The notes: generated from the letters alone by a model not told the origin. A DNA stretch of 64,000 bases from Caenimonas sp. SL110 (GCF_001044395.1 NZ_JANU01000016.1:124001-188000), one strand, 5' to 3'. Positions 16,552 through 26,709 are shown, counted from the first letter of the stretch. Numbers and translations are program-made.

Positions 16552-17850
16552 TCAGGCGGCCATTGCCGCTTCTCGCCCCCGCTGCACATTGACCTTCGCC
16601 AGCACGATGAGCCCGACGATGAAAAGCACCGCGGTCGAAAGGATGGCGGTGCGCTGGTTGCCGCCGGTCGCCCAGGTGATCGCACCGTAACTCAGGGGTC
16701 CGATGATGCTGGCCAGCCGTATCGCAAAGGTCCACAGGCCGTAGAACTCGGCCAGTTGCGCGCGCGGCGCGAACATACCTGCCATCGCGCGGCCGGCTGA
16801 CTGGCTCGACCCCATGCACAGGCCGGCAATCGCCGCAGCCCACCAGAACCCGCCCTTGGTGGTCGTGATGGCGGCGATGACACAGGTTGCAATCCAGCCG
16901 ACAAGCGTCATGGCCAGCGCCACCTTGTGTCCGATGTGGTCCTGCAGGTAGCCCCACGCAAATGCACCTGCGGCAGCGGCCAGGTTGAGCACGAAGATCA
17001 TCACCATCGTTTCCTGTTGCTTGAAGCCGATTTCGGTTTCAGCGTAGATCGCAGCCAGCGTGATCGCCACGGCCACACCGCCCTGGTAGAACACGGCGCA
17101 CAGCAGCAGCCACATGAAGTCGGTGTACTGCCGGGCGCGGCTGAAGGTCTTGCCGAGTTGATCGAGGGACGCCTTCAAGCCGCCGTGTCGCATGGCGCTG
17201 GGGTTCAGTGTTGCGCGTTCGCCCAGCAGCCTGAATGTCACAAGTGCGGCGGTTCCATACAAAACGGCCGTGATGAGCATGGTGACGGGCACGAAGCTGT
17301 CTGCCTTGATGCCCTGACCCTGCGCCCAGATCACATAGCCCAGGCAAAGTCCCAGCGCGAGCATCCCGCCGAAGTAGCCAAAGCTCCAGCCCCAACCGCT
17401 CACCTTGCCGAGCGCCTCGGGTTTGGCCAGCTCGGGCAGGAATGCTGCCGTGAGCGATTCGCCGTATGAAAAGAAAGTGTTGGAGATGATGATGAGCACC
17501 ATCGCCAGCGCCACGCTGCCCGGCCCCGCAAGTGCGAGCGCGGCTGTCGATATCACGCAGCCGATGGTGAAGAAGGCGAGCAGCTTTTTCTTGGCGCCTT
17601 TGAGGTCTGCGTAGGCGCCGATGCTCGGCATCGTGAGCATGACGATGGCGTAAGAGATGCTCAGGGCGGCGGTCCAGGCAAATGTTGCCCAGGGCGCCTT
17701 GCCCGCAATGCCGCCGACGAAGTACGCGGCGAACACCGCCGTGATGACAACTGTCGTGTAGCCCGAATTGGCGAAGTCGTACATCGCCCAGCCGAACACC
17801 TCGCGCTTGCGTACACCCGGGTTCAGCGCATCCTGCGAGAAGACGGCCAC
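16552..17850 (-). CDS. MFS transporter, UMF1/Atg22-like family
   Basis: A 432-residue inner-membrane protein with about 12 hydrophobic segments. The N terminus VFGWAMYDFANSGYTTVV is the signature of the UMF1 (vacuolar effluxer Atg22-like) family, and GSSQSAGRAMAGMFAPR and LAEFYGLWTF near residues 345-370 are its second conserved block. Eukaryotic Atg22 exports amino acids from the vacuole; bacterial substrates are mostly unknown. It converges on murI and is followed upstream by the gene at 17863, 12 bp away, so they may share a transcript. Confidence 0.87.
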   Translation of the reverse strand: MAVFSQDALNPGVRKREVFGWAMYDFANSGYTTVVITAVFAAYFVGGIAGKAPWATFAWTAALSISYAIVMLTMPSIGAYADLKGAKKKLLAFFTIGCVISTAALALAGPGSVALAMVLIIISNTFFSYGESLTAAFLPELAKPEALGKVSGWGWSFGYFGGMLALGLCLGYVIWAQGQGIKADSFVPVTMLITAVLYGTAALVTFRLLGERATLNPSAMRHGGLKASLDQLGKTFSRARQYTDFMWLLLCAVFYQGGVAVAITLAAIYAETEIGFKQQETMVMIFVLNLAAAAGAFAWGYLQDHIGHKVALAMTLVGWIATCVIAAITTTKGGFWWAAAIAGLCMGSSQSAGRAMAGMFAPRAQLAEFYGLWTFAIRLASIIGPLSYGAITWATGGNQRTAILSTAVLFIVGLIVLAKVNVQRGREAAMAA

Positions 17851-17862
17851 GAGGCTTTGGCG

Positions 17863-18492
17863 TTAGTGGAGGTGCCGGGGACGGCGCCCACCGCCGTGGC
17901 CGCCTGGATTGCCGCCGCCCGAGCCGCGCGGGGGCTTGCCCAGCTCCAGCGAATTCACCAGGGCATCGAAGCGCTGGCTGAAGAGCTTGTCGATCTCTGC
18001 GACGACGCCGCCGAGCTCGGCGCCATCGAAGTGGCGCTCCATGAGGTTCACCACATCTTCGACCAGCAGGTCACGCTGCACCTGCATGATGGCCGCTGGG
18101 GTCGGGCCCACGAACAGCATCACGAAGTCGTCGCGCGATTCGCCTTCAGGCGAATCTTCTTCGTCGTCGAAGTCGGCGTCGTAGAAGGTGATCTCGACGG
18201 CAGCGCCCTGCTCGGCCAGCTCGTTGAGGTTCATGCACATCTCGTCGAGCGACTGCCGAAAATCTTCATCGCCGGGGACGGTCCAGCACATGCGCAGCAG
18301 GTGCTCGGCTGCGTCGAACTTGATGCCCGGCTCTTCTTCGTAGGAGCTGGTCGCCCCATCGGCGAGCGACTTGGCGCCGGCGTATTTCCAGATGGGCTTG
18401 AGCGCGTCCTGCAACTGTGCGTAGGTCACGTCCGCGCGCAACGGCACATCGCCGTGGACGTGGATTTCAAAGGGTGCGTTGTAGCGGGACAT
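17863..18492 (-). CDS. Uncharacterised acidic protein with Gly-rich basic tail
   Basis: A 209-residue cytoplasmic protein; the start MSRYNAPFEIHVHGDVPL was chosen because it begins the ordered part (the frame is open 15 codons further). Residues 1-185 look globular and acidic (SSYEEEPGIKFDAAEHLLRM, YDADFDDEEDSPEGE). The tail is PPRGSGGGNPGGHGGG followed by RRPRHLH. I do not recognise a characterised domain. Similar conserved hypotheticals occur in Burkholderiales. It lies 12 bp upstream of the MFS gene in the same direction. Confidence 0.75.
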   Translation of the reverse strand: MSRYNAPFEIHVHGDVPLRADVTYAQLQDALKPIWKYAGAKSLADGATSSYEEEPGIKFDAAEHLLRMCWTVPGDEDFRQSLDEMCMNLNELAEQGAAVEITFYDADFDDEEDSPEGESRDDFVMLFVGPTPAAIMQVQRDLLVEDVVNLMERHFDGAELGGVVAEIDKLFSQRFDALVNSLELGKPPRGSGGGNPGGHGGGRRPRHLH

Positions 18493-18540
18493 GGGGCGAT
18501 TGTGCCACCGCGCAAAGCCGGCTTGCGCGCATTGCAACGC

Positions 18541-21500
18541 TTACATCCAGCCGAAATTGGCCGCAGTGACCGTGCCCTCGACGCCCGTCAGCAAGGCCAG
18601 CTGGACGGCTGCTGCAGGACCGGTTCCATCGGCATCGTACTTGAGCACTCCGGTGGCCGGGTCGTAGAGTATCCGGTCCCCGGGTTCCAGCGCATCCGGC
18701 CCCAGGACCAGGGAGTTCACAAACCATTGCCCGGGCGCACTCCTGGGGATGTTGTATTGCAGACGGCTGAACTCGATGACGTCCTGGGACGCGTCAAACG
18801 ACTCAATAGTGTCAAATACACCGGCGACGTTCTTGACGTCCATGATGAACCTGTCTGCGCCGTTACCGCCGATCAGCACATCGGAACCCGGCCCGCCGTA
18901 CAGCGAGTCGTTGCCGTCCCCACCCACCAGCGTGTCGTTGCCGTCCTTGCCCTTGAGCGCATTGGCCATCGCATTGCCGACCACCAGGTTGTCAAGGTTG
19001 TTGCCCGTGCCCGACCGGGCCGCGCCGACCAGGATCAGGTCCTCGACGAAAGCCGCACCATCGAGTGTGAAGTCGGTGCTTGCGATGACCGTGTCGTGGC
19101 CTCCACCGAGGTATTCCGTTGGCTTGTCGGACCTTTCGCCAACCAGATAGTGGTCGTCACCATCGCCCCCGATCAGCTTGTCCCCGGATTTGTCGCCAAA
19201 CAGCCAGTCATCGCCTGCACCGCCGTCCAGCACGTCCTTGTAGATCGAGCCGATCAGGTACTCGTCCTCGTCGCTGCCAGCCAGCCTACCGCCCGTCCTG
19301 GCCACCCGCAGGACCAGCAGGTCGTCGGGCGGCACCGTGCCGTACATGACCTCGCTCACGCTGGAGATCACTTCCTCGTGGGCGCCCCAGCCGTCGGTGT
19401 AGGAAGCAACCACGCGAATGTAGAGGTCTTGCTGAGCCGCGCCCAGTGTCAGCGCGCTGCCTGTCCCTGCGCTGATGTCGGCCCATCCGTCCATGCCATT
19501 GACTGACTGCTGCCACTGCAGGGCGATAGCGCCCATTCCATCCTCGTCGGTGATGCTGGTCACCGCATTGACAGTGGAACCCGGCGCGACCACTCCACGG
19601 ATCGTCACGCCGCCCACCGGTTCATCGTTCGCGTTCGCAATGGGCCCGGCTGCGGTACTCGCGAACACTTCGGCAGTGCCGTGGCCGTCTGTGTATCGAA
19701 CCTCGAACGAGACTGTCTTGTCCACCTGCGCCTGCCCCGGCGTGAAGATCGATCCGGTGGCGCCTTCGATTTCCTCGCCACCGGCCATCCATTGCACGGT
19801 CAGGTCGGCATCGGAGAATCCATCGACATCGGTGAAGCTGAAAACCGCATGAAGGTCCTCGCCCTGCACGAGCGGGTTGGCAACAGAGGCCGTACCGGTG
19901 GGCAACTGGTTGACGTTGAGGACCGGGCCTTCGTCGTCCGAGGAATAGATGGCTTCTTCGGCGCCGAAGTCGTCGGAGAAGGTCACCCGCACGGACATGT
20001 ATGCGTCCACGTCGTCGTCAGTCAGGGTGTACGAGGTGCCAGTGGCGCCTTCGATGTCTGAGCCATCGCGCATCCACTGGTAGTTCAGCCCACCGGCGTC
20101 GAAGCCGTCTTCGTCTGTGACGTGCTGAACGGCATGGAGCGTCTCGCCCTCTTTGGCCAGGCCGCTGATACCGATGTAGCCTTGGGCGTCATCGTTGACG
20201 TTTTCGACTGTAGCGTCCGGCAACACGAACCCCAGCACCGACTCATGATTGCCCAGGTCATCGTCGAAGCTGATCTCCACGCGAATGAACTTGCCGACTT
20301 CATTTTGCGTGAGCGTGACGCTGTCGCTGTATGCGCCGGCAATCTCCACACCATCGGCCAGCCACCTGAAGCTGTAGACCGCGCCGGTGAGGCCGTCGGC
20401 ATCGCTGAATCCGAAGTCGGTCAGGGTCAGGGTGCCATCTTCGACCAGGTCACCGACCACCGTCGAGAATCCGCTGGGCGGGTGGTTCGGCATTCCGATC
20501 TCGGTCGGGGCGCTGGTGACGGTTTCATCCTCGCCAAAGTCGTCCTGGTAGCTCGCAACCACCTTGATTGCGGCGCCGGTATGAGCGCTTGTCAGCAGGA
20601 ATGTCGATGTGATCGCACCGTCGATCACGACGTCATCCGAGAGCCACTGGAAGGTCACTTCGCCCGGGTCGAAGCCATCTTCGTCGCTGAACTGGATGAC
20701 CGCCGTGAGCGTCGAGCCCGCCGACGGGATTCCAATGATTCCGAGCTGGCCATCGGGCAGGTCATTCACGTTGTGCACGGCATCGCGCGGCACTTGGCTC
20801 GAAACACTCTCAGGGGTGCCATGGCCGTCGATATAGCTCACCGTCACGGACAGCTGCTGGCCGACCTGGGCCTGGCCGGGCGTGAACGACGCTTCAGTGG
20901 CTCCGTCGATCGGTTCTGCGCCTGCGTACCACTGGTAGCTGAGCGGGCCCAGGCCATCATCGTCGCCGAGCGAACCTGTTTCAGCGTAGAGCGTCTCGCC
21001 TTCCGAATCGGCGAAGTCGAACGCGTCGGTGCCGCTGATCGTGACGGTACCGGTCAGGGGGTCATTGGTGTTGTCCACCCAGGCCGAGTCGCTGCTCGTG
21101 ACCGACTCGGACGTACCGAACCCATCGACGTAATCGACGCGGACCGTGATGAGGGTGCCAACCTGGGCTTCGGTAACGGTAAAGGTGGCGTCAGTCGCGC
21201 CCGCAATCTCAGCGCCATCGGCCAGCCATTGATAGTAGATAGTGCCCAGACCGTCGAGGTCATCGAGTGCATCGACGCTCGCCGTCAGCAGGTCGCCCTG
21301 CTCCACGTGGCCGGCGACGATCGTGGTGAAACCTGGATAGCCTGCAGGGGCGTCGTTCTGGTTCTGGACTTCGACCGAATCGGTGCTCCAGAACGACTCG
21401 GCTGCACCATCGCTGTCGGTGTAGGTCGCCCTCAGCGAAATGGTCGCACCGATCAGGGAGGCATCCAGGGAGACGTTGTCACCGGTGCCCAGCAAATCGG

Positions 21501-22200
21501 AGCCTGCATACCATTCGAACGACACGTTGGACTCGTCATAGCCATCCGAGTCGTCGATCCACAGGTTGGAGGCGTAGAGCGTCGAGTATTCCGTGGCCTC
21601 GCCAGCAAAGGTGATGTCGACGGTGCCATCTCCCGCATGGTTGGGGCCGATCGCGATCACAACGGGCGGGCTGGTGATCCGCTCAAGGTTGCCGTAGTTG
21701 TCGGTGAACGAGACCTCGACGGTCAACTCGCCTTCGTCCATGCGTTCGGTGGGCACGTACGAATCCCCGGTCGCGCCTTCTATCAACAGTCCGTCCAAGT
21801 ACCAGGAATAGCCGAGCGTGGTCCAGTCGGGTCCGTCTTCATCGTCAAGGCCCGTGCTTCCGGCCCAGACCGTGAGGCCTTCCTGGACGACGCCATCGAC
21901 GCTGGCCGAGCCCGTCGCGTCATCATTCAGATTGGTGACGGCTTCGGACGGAGAGCTCAGGACATAGGCGTCTTCGCCGTTCCCGTCGCGGTAGTAGGCC
22001 TGCGCCGTAATGACCCGGCCCACTTGCGACTGGGACAGCATGACCCACTCCCACTCGGCGCTGGTTGAGGTGAACCACTCTCCGTCAGCGTACCAGTCGA
22101 TGTAGTCGATGCTCGCGACCCCATCTGGGTCGCTCACATCCGCCGATAGTTGACCGTCCTCTTCGAACAAGCCAGAAATTGAAATACTGCCGAGTGCCAT
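18541..22200 (-). CDS. Large RTX exoprotein with ten Ig-like repeats and C-terminal calcium-binding repeats
   Basis: A 1219-residue acidic protein without Sec signal peptide; GAAGGAGCG precedes the ATG at 22200. Residues 1-950 are ten repeats of about 90-100 residues, each starting near NVNDxPxGxVxI, then DEDGx, YQWLADG, GATxxxxTxTxAQVG and VSYxDGxGTxESV. Such Ig-like modules are common in type I secreted adhesins. From about residue 985 come RTX nonapeptides (GGAGDDWLFG, GGDGDDHYLVG, GKDGNDTLVGGDGNDSLYGG) that fold on Ca2+. The last 100 residues are the expected type I secretion signal, ending in a hydrophobic tail. It probably functions as a secreted or surface adhesin. No HlyB/HlyD/TolC-like genes are in this window, so the transporter is elsewhere. 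Confidence 0.87.
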   Translation of the reverse strand: MALGSISISGLFEEDGQLSADVSDPDGVASIDYIDWYADGEWFTSTSAEWEWVMLSQSQVGRVITAQAYYRDGNGEDAYVLSSPSEAVTNLNDDATGSASVDGVVQEGLTVWAGSTGLDDEDGPDWTTLGYSWYLDGLLIEGATGDSYVPTERMDEGELTVEVSFTDNYGNLERITSPPVVIAIGPNHAGDGTVDITFAGEATEYSTLYASNLWIDDSDGYDESNVSFEWYAGSDLLGTGDNVSLDASLIGATISLRATYTDSDGAAESFWSTDSVEVQNQNDAPAGYPGFTTIVAGHVEQGDLLTASVDALDDLDGLGTIYYQWLADGAEIAGATDATFTVTEAQVGTLITVRVDYVDGFGTSESVTSSDSAWVDNTNDPLTGTVTISGTDAFDFADSEGETLYAETGSLGDDDGLGPLSYQWYAGAEPIDGATEASFTPGQAQVGQQLSVTVSYIDGHGTPESVSSQVPRDAVHNVNDLPDGQLGIIGIPSAGSTLTAVIQFSDEDGFDPGEVTFQWLSDDVVIDGAITSTFLLTSAHTGAAIKVVASYQDDFGEDETVTSAPTEIGMPNHPPSGFSTVVGDLVEDGTLTLTDFGFSDADGLTGAVYSFRWLADGVEIAGAYSDSVTLTQNEVGKFIRVEISFDDDLGNHESVLGFVLPDATVENVNDDAQGYIGISGLAKEGETLHAVQHVTDEDGFDAGGLNYQWMRDGSDIEGATGTSYTLTDDDVDAYMSVRVTFSDDFGAEEAIYSSDDEGPVLNVNQLPTGTASVANPLVQGEDLHAVFSFTDVDGFSDADLTVQWMAGGEEIEGATGSIFTPGQAQVDKTVSFEVRYTDGHGTAEVFASTAAGPIANANDEPVGGVTIRGVVAPGSTVNAVTSITDEDGMGAIALQWQQSVNGMDGWADISAGTGSALTLGAAQQDLYIRVVASYTDGWGAHEEVISSVSEVMYGTVPPDDLLVLRVARTGGRLAGSDEDEYLIGSIYKDVLDGGAGDDWLFGDKSGDKLIGGDGDDHYLVGERSDKPTEYLGGGHDTVIASTDFTLDGAAFVEDLILVGAARSGTGNNLDNLVVGNAMANALKGKDGNDTLVGGDGNDSLYGGPGSDVLIGGNGADRFIMDVKNVAGVFDTIESFDASQDVIEFSRLQYNIPRSAPGQWFVNSLVLGPDALEPGDRILYDPATGVLKYDADGTGPAAAVQLALLTGVEGTVTAANFGWM

Positions 22201-22325
22201 AAGCGCTCCTTCGCATTTGCGTAACAATCTGTAGAGAATGTCAGCGAAGGTGAAGCTATGCAAGAGGATTTGCAGCGCCGAATGGCGTACGCCAGGCCGT
22301 GGAACCTGGTTGGCTGCCTGCGGAT

Positions 22326-22417
22326 TGGTGCCTCGAGCCGGGGTCGAACCGGCACGCCCGTTTTCACGAAGCGGCGGATTTTAAGTCCGCTGTGTCTACC
22401 AATTTCACCATCGAGGC
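22326..22417 (-). tRNA. tRNA-Leu (UAA)
   Basis: The minus strand gives a class II tRNA with acceptor GCCTCGA/TCGAGGC, anticodon loop CTTAAAA (anticodon TAA), a long variable arm, T loop GTTCGAC and encoded CCA. It is the last of the Gly-Cys-Leu cluster. Confidence 0.96.
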
Positions 22418-22470
22418 TGGCGGGATTTCCGCACTGATTGTGATCGCGATTGCAGCGCGTCCCAACAAAA

Positions 22471-22496
22471 AAGCCCCGACGAACTCGCCGGGGCTT
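22471..22496 (-). terminator. Intrinsic terminator between tRNA-Cys and tRNA-Leu
   Basis: On the minus strand AAGCCCCG pairs with CGGGGCTT across a 10-nt loop and is followed by TTTTTTGTT. It lies inside the tRNA cluster, after tRNA-Cys and before tRNA-Leu. Confidence 0.7.
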
Positions 22497-22506
22497 CTGG
22501 ACATTC

Positions 22507-22580
22507 TGGAGGCGCGCACCGGAGTCGAACCGATCTAGAAGGATTTGCAATCCTCTGCCTAACCGCTTGGCTAGCGCGCC
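22507..22580 (-). tRNA. tRNA-Cys (GCA)
   Basis: Minus-strand cloverleaf with acceptor GGCGCGC/GCGCGCC, anticodon loop TTGCAAA (anticodon GCA), GTTCGAC T loop and encoded TCCA end. Confidence 0.96.
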
Positions 22581-22630
22581 GTGTTCATCACGACCTGCCG
22601 CCGTGTTCATCACGGCTTGCATCACACAGA

Positions 22631-22658
22631 AAAAAGGGAAGCATCAGCTTCCCTTTTT
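22631..22658. terminator. Terminator-like hairpin between tRNA-Gly and tRNA-Cys
   Basis: A 12-bp perfect stem (AAAAAGGGAAGC/GCTTCCCTTTTT) with an ATCA loop. The A/T ends give a U tract in both directions. On the minus strand it follows tRNA-Gly directly. Confidence 0.65.
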
Positions 22659-22666
22659 CGAAAATA

Positions 22667-22742
22667 TGGAGCGGGAAAAGAGTCTCGAACTCTCGACCTC
22701 AACCTTGGCAAGGTTGCGCTCTACCAACTGAGCTATTCCCGC
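22667..22742 (-). tRNA. tRNA-Gly (GCC)
   Basis: Minus-strand cloverleaf with acceptor GCGGGAA/TTCCCGC, anticodon loop TTGCCAA (anticodon GCC), GTTCGAG T loop and encoded TCCA. First gene of the cluster, in the same order as E. coli glyW-cysT-leuZ. Confidence 0.96.
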
Positions 22743-22756
22743 ATTTCGAGCCTCGA

Positions 22757-22786
22757 ATTATAGCGCACTTTTTTGCGCCATCTCAA
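22757..22786 (-). promoter_or_regulatory. Strong sigma-70 promoter of the tRNA cluster
   Basis: On the minus strand, TTGAGA (complement of 22781-22786), an 18-nt spacer and a perfect TATAAT (complement of 22757-22762) lie between the end of lon and tRNA-Gly. The start would be a few bases before the tRNA 5' end. The spacer contains GCGCA-CTTTTT-TGCGC, which may also help end lon transcripts. Confidence 0.8.
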
Positions 22787-22803
22787 GGTTCGCAATCAAC
22801 TTT

Positions 22804-25254
22804 CTAATGCTTCACGGATCCCGGTGTTTGAACCGCCGGCGCGCCCTCGGTCACAGGTGCAATCGGAGCCGCAACTGCGACTGCCGGCTCATCATCCGGC
22901 AACGGCGTCGGCATGCGCTCGAGCGCAACTTCCAGCACCTTGTCGATCCACTTGACCGGCACGATCTCCAGCCCGTTCTTCACGTTCTCTGGAATCTCCT
23001 GCAGGTCCTTGGTGTTCTCTTCAGGGATCAACACCGTCTTGATGCCGCCACGAAGTGCAGCCAGCAGCTTTTCCTTGAGGCCGCCGATAGCAGTGACTTC
23101 GCCGCGCAGCGTGATCTCGCCTGTCATGGCGACATCGGCCCGCACCGGAATGCCGGTGAGCGCGGAAACAAGAGCCGTGGTCATTGCCGCGCCGGCGCTC
23201 GGGCCGTCCTTGGGGGTCGCGCCATCGGGCACGTGGATGTGGATGTCCTTCTTTTCGAAGACGTCATCCGCGATTCCGAGCCGGCGCGCACGGCTGCGCA
23301 CCACCGACCTGGCTGCGGCGACCGATTCCTTCATCACGTCGCCCAGCGAACCCGTGGTGGTCGCCACGCCCTTGCCGGGCATGACCGCCGCCTCAATGGT
23401 CAGCAGGTCGCCGCCGACTTCAGTCCACGCCAGGCCGACGACCTGGCCCACCTGGTTCTGCGCTTCCGCACGACCGTAGCTGAACTTGCGCACGCCCAGG
23501 AAGTCGTTGAGGTTCTCGGCATTGACCGTCACAAGCGGCGTGTACGTCTTGAGCAGCAAGCCCTTGACGACCTTGCGGCAGATCTTGCCGAGATCGCGCT
23601 CAAGCGAACGCACACCGGCTTCGCGGGTGTAGTAGCGAATGATGTCGCGCACTGCATCTTCCGTGACGAGCAGCTCGGTGTCTTTCACGCCGTTGTTGGC
23701 CATCTGTTTGGGCAACAGATAGGTCAGCGCGATGTTGGTCTTTTCGTCTTCGGTGTAACCCGACAGGCGAATGACTTCCATCCGGTCCAGCAGGGCCGGA
23801 GGGATGTTCATCGAATTGGACGTGGCCACGAACATCACGTCAGACAGGTCGAAATCAACCTCGACGTAGTGATCGCCAAACTTGTGGTTCTGCTCGGGGT
23901 CTAGCACTTCGAGCAGCGCGCTCGACGGGTCGCCACGGAAATCCGTGCCGAGCTTGTCGATCTCGTCCAGCAGGAACAGCGGATTGCGCGTGCCGGCCTT
24001 GTTCAGGTTCGACAGCACCTTGCCCGGCAACGCGCCGATGTAGGTACGGCGATGGCCGCGAATCTCGGCTTCGTCGCGCATGCCGCCCAGGGCCATGCGC
24101 ACGTACTTGCGACCCGTGGCCTTGGCGATCGACTGGCCGAGGGACGTCTTGCCCACACCCGGAGGGCCGACCAGGCACAGGATGGGTGCCTTCACCTTGT
24201 CCACACGTTGCTGGACCGCGAGATATTCGAGGATGCGGTCCTTGACCTTGTCCAGGCCGTAATGGTCTTCGTTGAGGACCTTTTCGGCGAGCGCCAGGTC
24301 ATGCTTGATCTTGGTCTTCTTGGCCCACGGCAGGCCGGTGAGCACCTCGATGTAGTTGCGCACCACGGTGGCTTCAGCCGACATCGGCGACATCAGCTTG
24401 AGCTTCTTGAGCTCGCCGTCGGCCTTCTTGCGCGCTTCCTTGGGCATCTTGGCGAGCTTGATCTTTTTCTCGATCTCCTCGATGTCCGCGCCCTCTTCGC
24501 CTTCGCCCAGTTCCTTCTGGATGGCCTTGACCTGCTCGTTCAGGTAGAAGTCGCGCTGGTTCTTTTCCATCTGGCGCTTCACGCGGCCGCGAATTTTCTT
24601 GTCGACATTCAGGATGTCGACTTCGCGTTCGATCTGCTCGAACAGGTTCTCAAGACGCAGCTTCACATCAGACAGGTCGAGCACGATCTGCTTGTTGTCG
24701 AGCTTGAGCGGCAGGTGCGCCGCAATGGTGTCTGCCAGGCGACCCGGGTCATCAATGCTGGAGATCGACGTCAGGATCTCGGGTGGGATCTTCTTGTTCA
24801 GCTTGACGTACTGGTCGAACTGCTGCATCACGGCACGGCGCAGGGCCTCGACTTCGCTGGACTTCGGATCCTTCGCATCGCGCTCGGCGATTTCAACTGG
24901 CGTGACATTGGCGGTGAAGTGCGCTTCGCCATCTTCGATGTGGTTCACCACGGCGCGCTGCTGGCCCTCTACCAGCACCTTCACGGTGCCGTCAGGCAGC
25001 TTGAGCATCTGCAAGATGGTGGAGACACAACCGACCTCGAACATGTCGGAGACCAGCGGCTCATCTTTTGCAGCGGCTTTTTGCGCCACCAGCATGATGC
25101 GGCGCTCGGCCTCCATCGCAGCTTCCAGCGCCTTGATGCTCTTGGGCCGTCCAACGAAAAGCGGGATGACCATGTGCGGAAAGACCACGACGTCGCGCAG
25201 CGGAAGCAGCGGCAGGTCGATGGCAATCGGTGGCAGTGGAGTGTGGCCGGACAT
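22804..25254 (-). CDS. lon: ATP-dependent protease Lon
   Basis: An 816-residue protein, full length. Lon degrades damaged and regulatory proteins in the cytoplasm. The N-terminal substrate-binding domain spans about 1-210 ([23 protein letters not shown]). The AAA+ module has Walker A GPPGVGKT (about residue 360) and Walker [11 protein letters not shown]. The C-terminal protease domain holds [13 protein letters not shown] with the catalytic Ser and [10 protein letters not shown] with the catalytic Lys. It follows clpX by 66 bp, with a heat-shock-type promoter in the gap. The last 30 residues are an Ala/Pro/Val tail without known role. Confidence 0.97.
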   Translation of the reverse strand: MSGHTPLPPIAIDLPLLPLRDVVVFPHMVIPLFVGRPKSIKALEAAMEAERRIMLVAQKAAAKDEPLVSDMFEVGCVSTILQMLKLPDGTVKVLVEGQQRAVVNHIEDGEAHFTANVTPVEIAERDAKDPKSSEVEALRRAVMQQFDQYVKLNKKIPPEILTSISSIDDPGRLADTIAAHLPLKLDNKQIVLDLSDVKLRLENLFEQIEREVDILNVDKKIRGRVKRQMEKNQRDFYLNEQVKAIQKELGEGEEGADIEEIEKKIKLAKMPKEARKKADGELKKLKLMSPMSAEATVVRNYIEVLTGLPWAKKTKIKHDLALAEKVLNEDHYGLDKVKDRILEYLAVQQRVDKVKAPILCLVGPPGVGKTSLGQSIAKATGRKYVRMALGGMRDEAEIRGHRRTYIGALPGKVLSNLNKAGTRNPLFLLDEIDKLGTDFRGDPSSALLEVLDPEQNHKFGDHYVEVDFDLSDVMFVATSNSMNIPPALLDRMEVIRLSGYTEDEKTNIALTYLLPKQMANNGVKDTELLVTEDAVRDIIRYYTREAGVRSLERDLGKICRKVVKGLLLKTYTPLVTVNAENLNDFLGVRKFSYGRAEAQNQVGQVVGLAWTEVGGDLLTIEAAVMPGKGVATTTGSLGDVMKESVAAARSVVRSRARRLGIADDVFEKKDIHIHVPDGATPKDGPSAGAAMTTALVSALTGIPVRADVAMTGEITLRGEVTAIGGLKEKLLAALRGGIKTVLIPEENTKDLQEIPENVKNGLEIVPVKWIDKVLEVALERMPTPLPDDEPAVAVAAPIAPVTEGAPAVQTPGSVKH

Positions 25255-25282
25255 TGGAATCCTTTATGGGAGCTACCCCTCC

Positions 25283-25311
25283 AATATGGAACGGGTACGC
25301 TCGTTTTCAAC
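25283..25311 (-). promoter_or_regulatory. Candidate sigma-32 (heat shock) promoter of lon
   Basis: The minus strand reads GTTGAAA, 15 nt, CCATATT, which resembles the sigma-32 consensus CTTGAAA-N11-16-CCCCATnT. It is in the clpX-lon gap about 30 bp before the lon ATG, where enterobacteria also have a heat-shock promoter. Confidence 0.45.
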
Positions 25312-25320
25312 CCAGGCCGA

Positions 25321-26586
25321 TCAGGCCTTTTTGGCCGCTTCGCGGTAAACCAGCAACGGAGGCTTGCCCTCATCGATGGTCGACTCGTCGACGACCACCT
25401 TGTCGACGTTCGTGGCATTGGGCAACTCGAACATCGTATCGATGAGCGACTGCTCCAGGATGGATCGCAGGCCCCGGGCACCCGTCTTTCGCGCAAGCGC
25501 CTTGCGTGCGATGGCGCGAAGCGCGTTGGGCCGAATTTCCAGGTCCACGCCTTCCATCGCCAGGAGCTTGCCGTACTGCTTGACCAGCGCATTCTTGGGC
25601 TCGGTCAGGATCTGGATCATCGCGTCTTCGGACAGCTCCGACAGCGTCGCAACGACCGGCATGCGCCCCACCAGTTCAGGAATCAGGCCGAACTTGATCA
25701 GGTCTTCCGGCTCGACTTCGCGGAACACGTCCGTGAGGCTGCGCTGCGCCTTGCTCTTGACCGACGCGCCAAAGCCGATGCCGGACGCCTCGGTGCGTTG
25801 CTCGATGACTTTTTCAAGGCCCGAGAACGCACCACCGCAAATGAACAGGATGTTGGTCGTGTCGATCTGCAGGAAATCCTGGTTGGGGTGCTTGCGCCCG
25901 CCTTGCGGCGGCACGCTGGCCATCGTGCCTTCGATGAGCTTGAGCAGCGCCTGCTGCACGCCTTCGCCGGACACATCGCGCGTGATCGACGGGTTGTCCG
26001 ACTTGCGAGAGATCTTGTCGATTTCGTCGATGTAGACGATGCCCCGCTGCGCCCGCTCAACCTCGTAGTTGCAGCTTTGCAGCAGCTTCTGGATGATGTT
26101 CTCGACGTCTTCGCCGACGTAGCCGGCCTCCGTCAGGGTCGTTGCATCGGCCATGACGAAAGGCACGTCGAGCATGCGCGCCAGTGTCTGGGCCAGCAGG
26201 GTCTTGCCCGAGCCGGTGGGACCGATCAAGAGGATGTTGCTCTTGGTGAGCTCGACATCGTCCTTCTTGGCCTTTTCCTTGTGGCGCAGGCGCTTGTAAT
26301 GGTTGTAGACCGCGACTGAAAGCCCACGCTTGGCCGGCTCCTGGCCGATCACGTAGTTGTCGAGGTTGGCCTTGATCTCGGCGGGTGTCGGCAGGTCGGT
26401 GCGCTGCTCACGTGCCTCATCGCCCGCAGGCAACTCATCACGGATGATCTCGTTGCACAGGTCAATGCATTCGTCGCAGATGAAAACGGAAGGCCCGGCG
26501 ATCAGCTTCTTCACCTCATGCTGGCTTTTGCCGCAGAAGGAGCAGTAGAGGGTTTTCTCGCTGGATGAGCCTTTTTTGTCGGCCAT
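25321..26586 (-). CDS. clpX: ClpX ATPase subunit of ClpXP protease
   Basis: A 421-residue AAA+ unfoldase that feeds tagged substrates into ClpP. The zinc-binding domain has CSFC (Cys15, Cys18) and CDEC (Cys37, Cys40). Walker A is [12 protein letters not shown] and Walker B is [11 protein letters not shown]; the ClpP-binding IGF-type loop is the segment EASGIGFGA. The start MADKKGSSS was chosen over a longer frame because the family begins there and the extra 29 codons look unlike protein. It lies 123 bp after clpP, with a terminator-like hairpin between them. Confidence 0.97.
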   Translation of the reverse strand: MADKKGSSSEKTLYCSFCGKSQHEVKKLIAGPSVFICDECIDLCNEIIRDELPAGDEAREQRTDLPTPAEIKANLDNYVIGQEPAKRGLSVAVYNHYKRLRHKEKAKKDDVELTKSNILLIGPTGSGKTLLAQTLARMLDVPFVMADATTLTEAGYVGEDVENIIQKLLQSCNYEVERAQRGIVYIDEIDKISRKSDNPSITRDVSGEGVQQALLKLIEGTMASVPPQGGRKHPNQDFLQIDTTNILFICGGAFSGLEKVIEQRTEASGIGFGASVKSKAQRSLTDVFREVEPEDLIKFGLIPELVGRMPVVATLSELSEDAMIQILTEPKNALVKQYGKLLAMEGVDLEIRPNALRAIARKALARKTGARGLRSILEQSLIDTMFELPNATNVDKVVVDESTIDEGKPPLLVYREAAKKA

Positions 26587-26628
26587 TGGGACTTGCCTTA
26601 TATGGAGATTCAATGATACCGAAATAAA

Positions 26629-26661
26629 AACGGCGCCCTCCCCGTGACGGGAGGCGCCGTT
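26629..26661 (-). terminator. Terminator-like hairpin after clpP
   Basis: AACGGCGCC pairs with GGCGCCGTT (9 bp), extended by an inner TCCC/GGGA stem. On the minus strand it is followed by TTTTATTTC. It would reduce or stop read-through from tig-clpP into clpX. Confidence 0.75.
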
Positions 26662-26709
26662 GCTGAGCTGCAACCGCCCAACGCGACTGGTCGCGCGGCG
26701 TCAGGGCGC

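Noticed and set aside
24052-26319. 755-codon open frame on the plus strand
   Set aside because: Antisense to lon and clpX, which are unmistakable.
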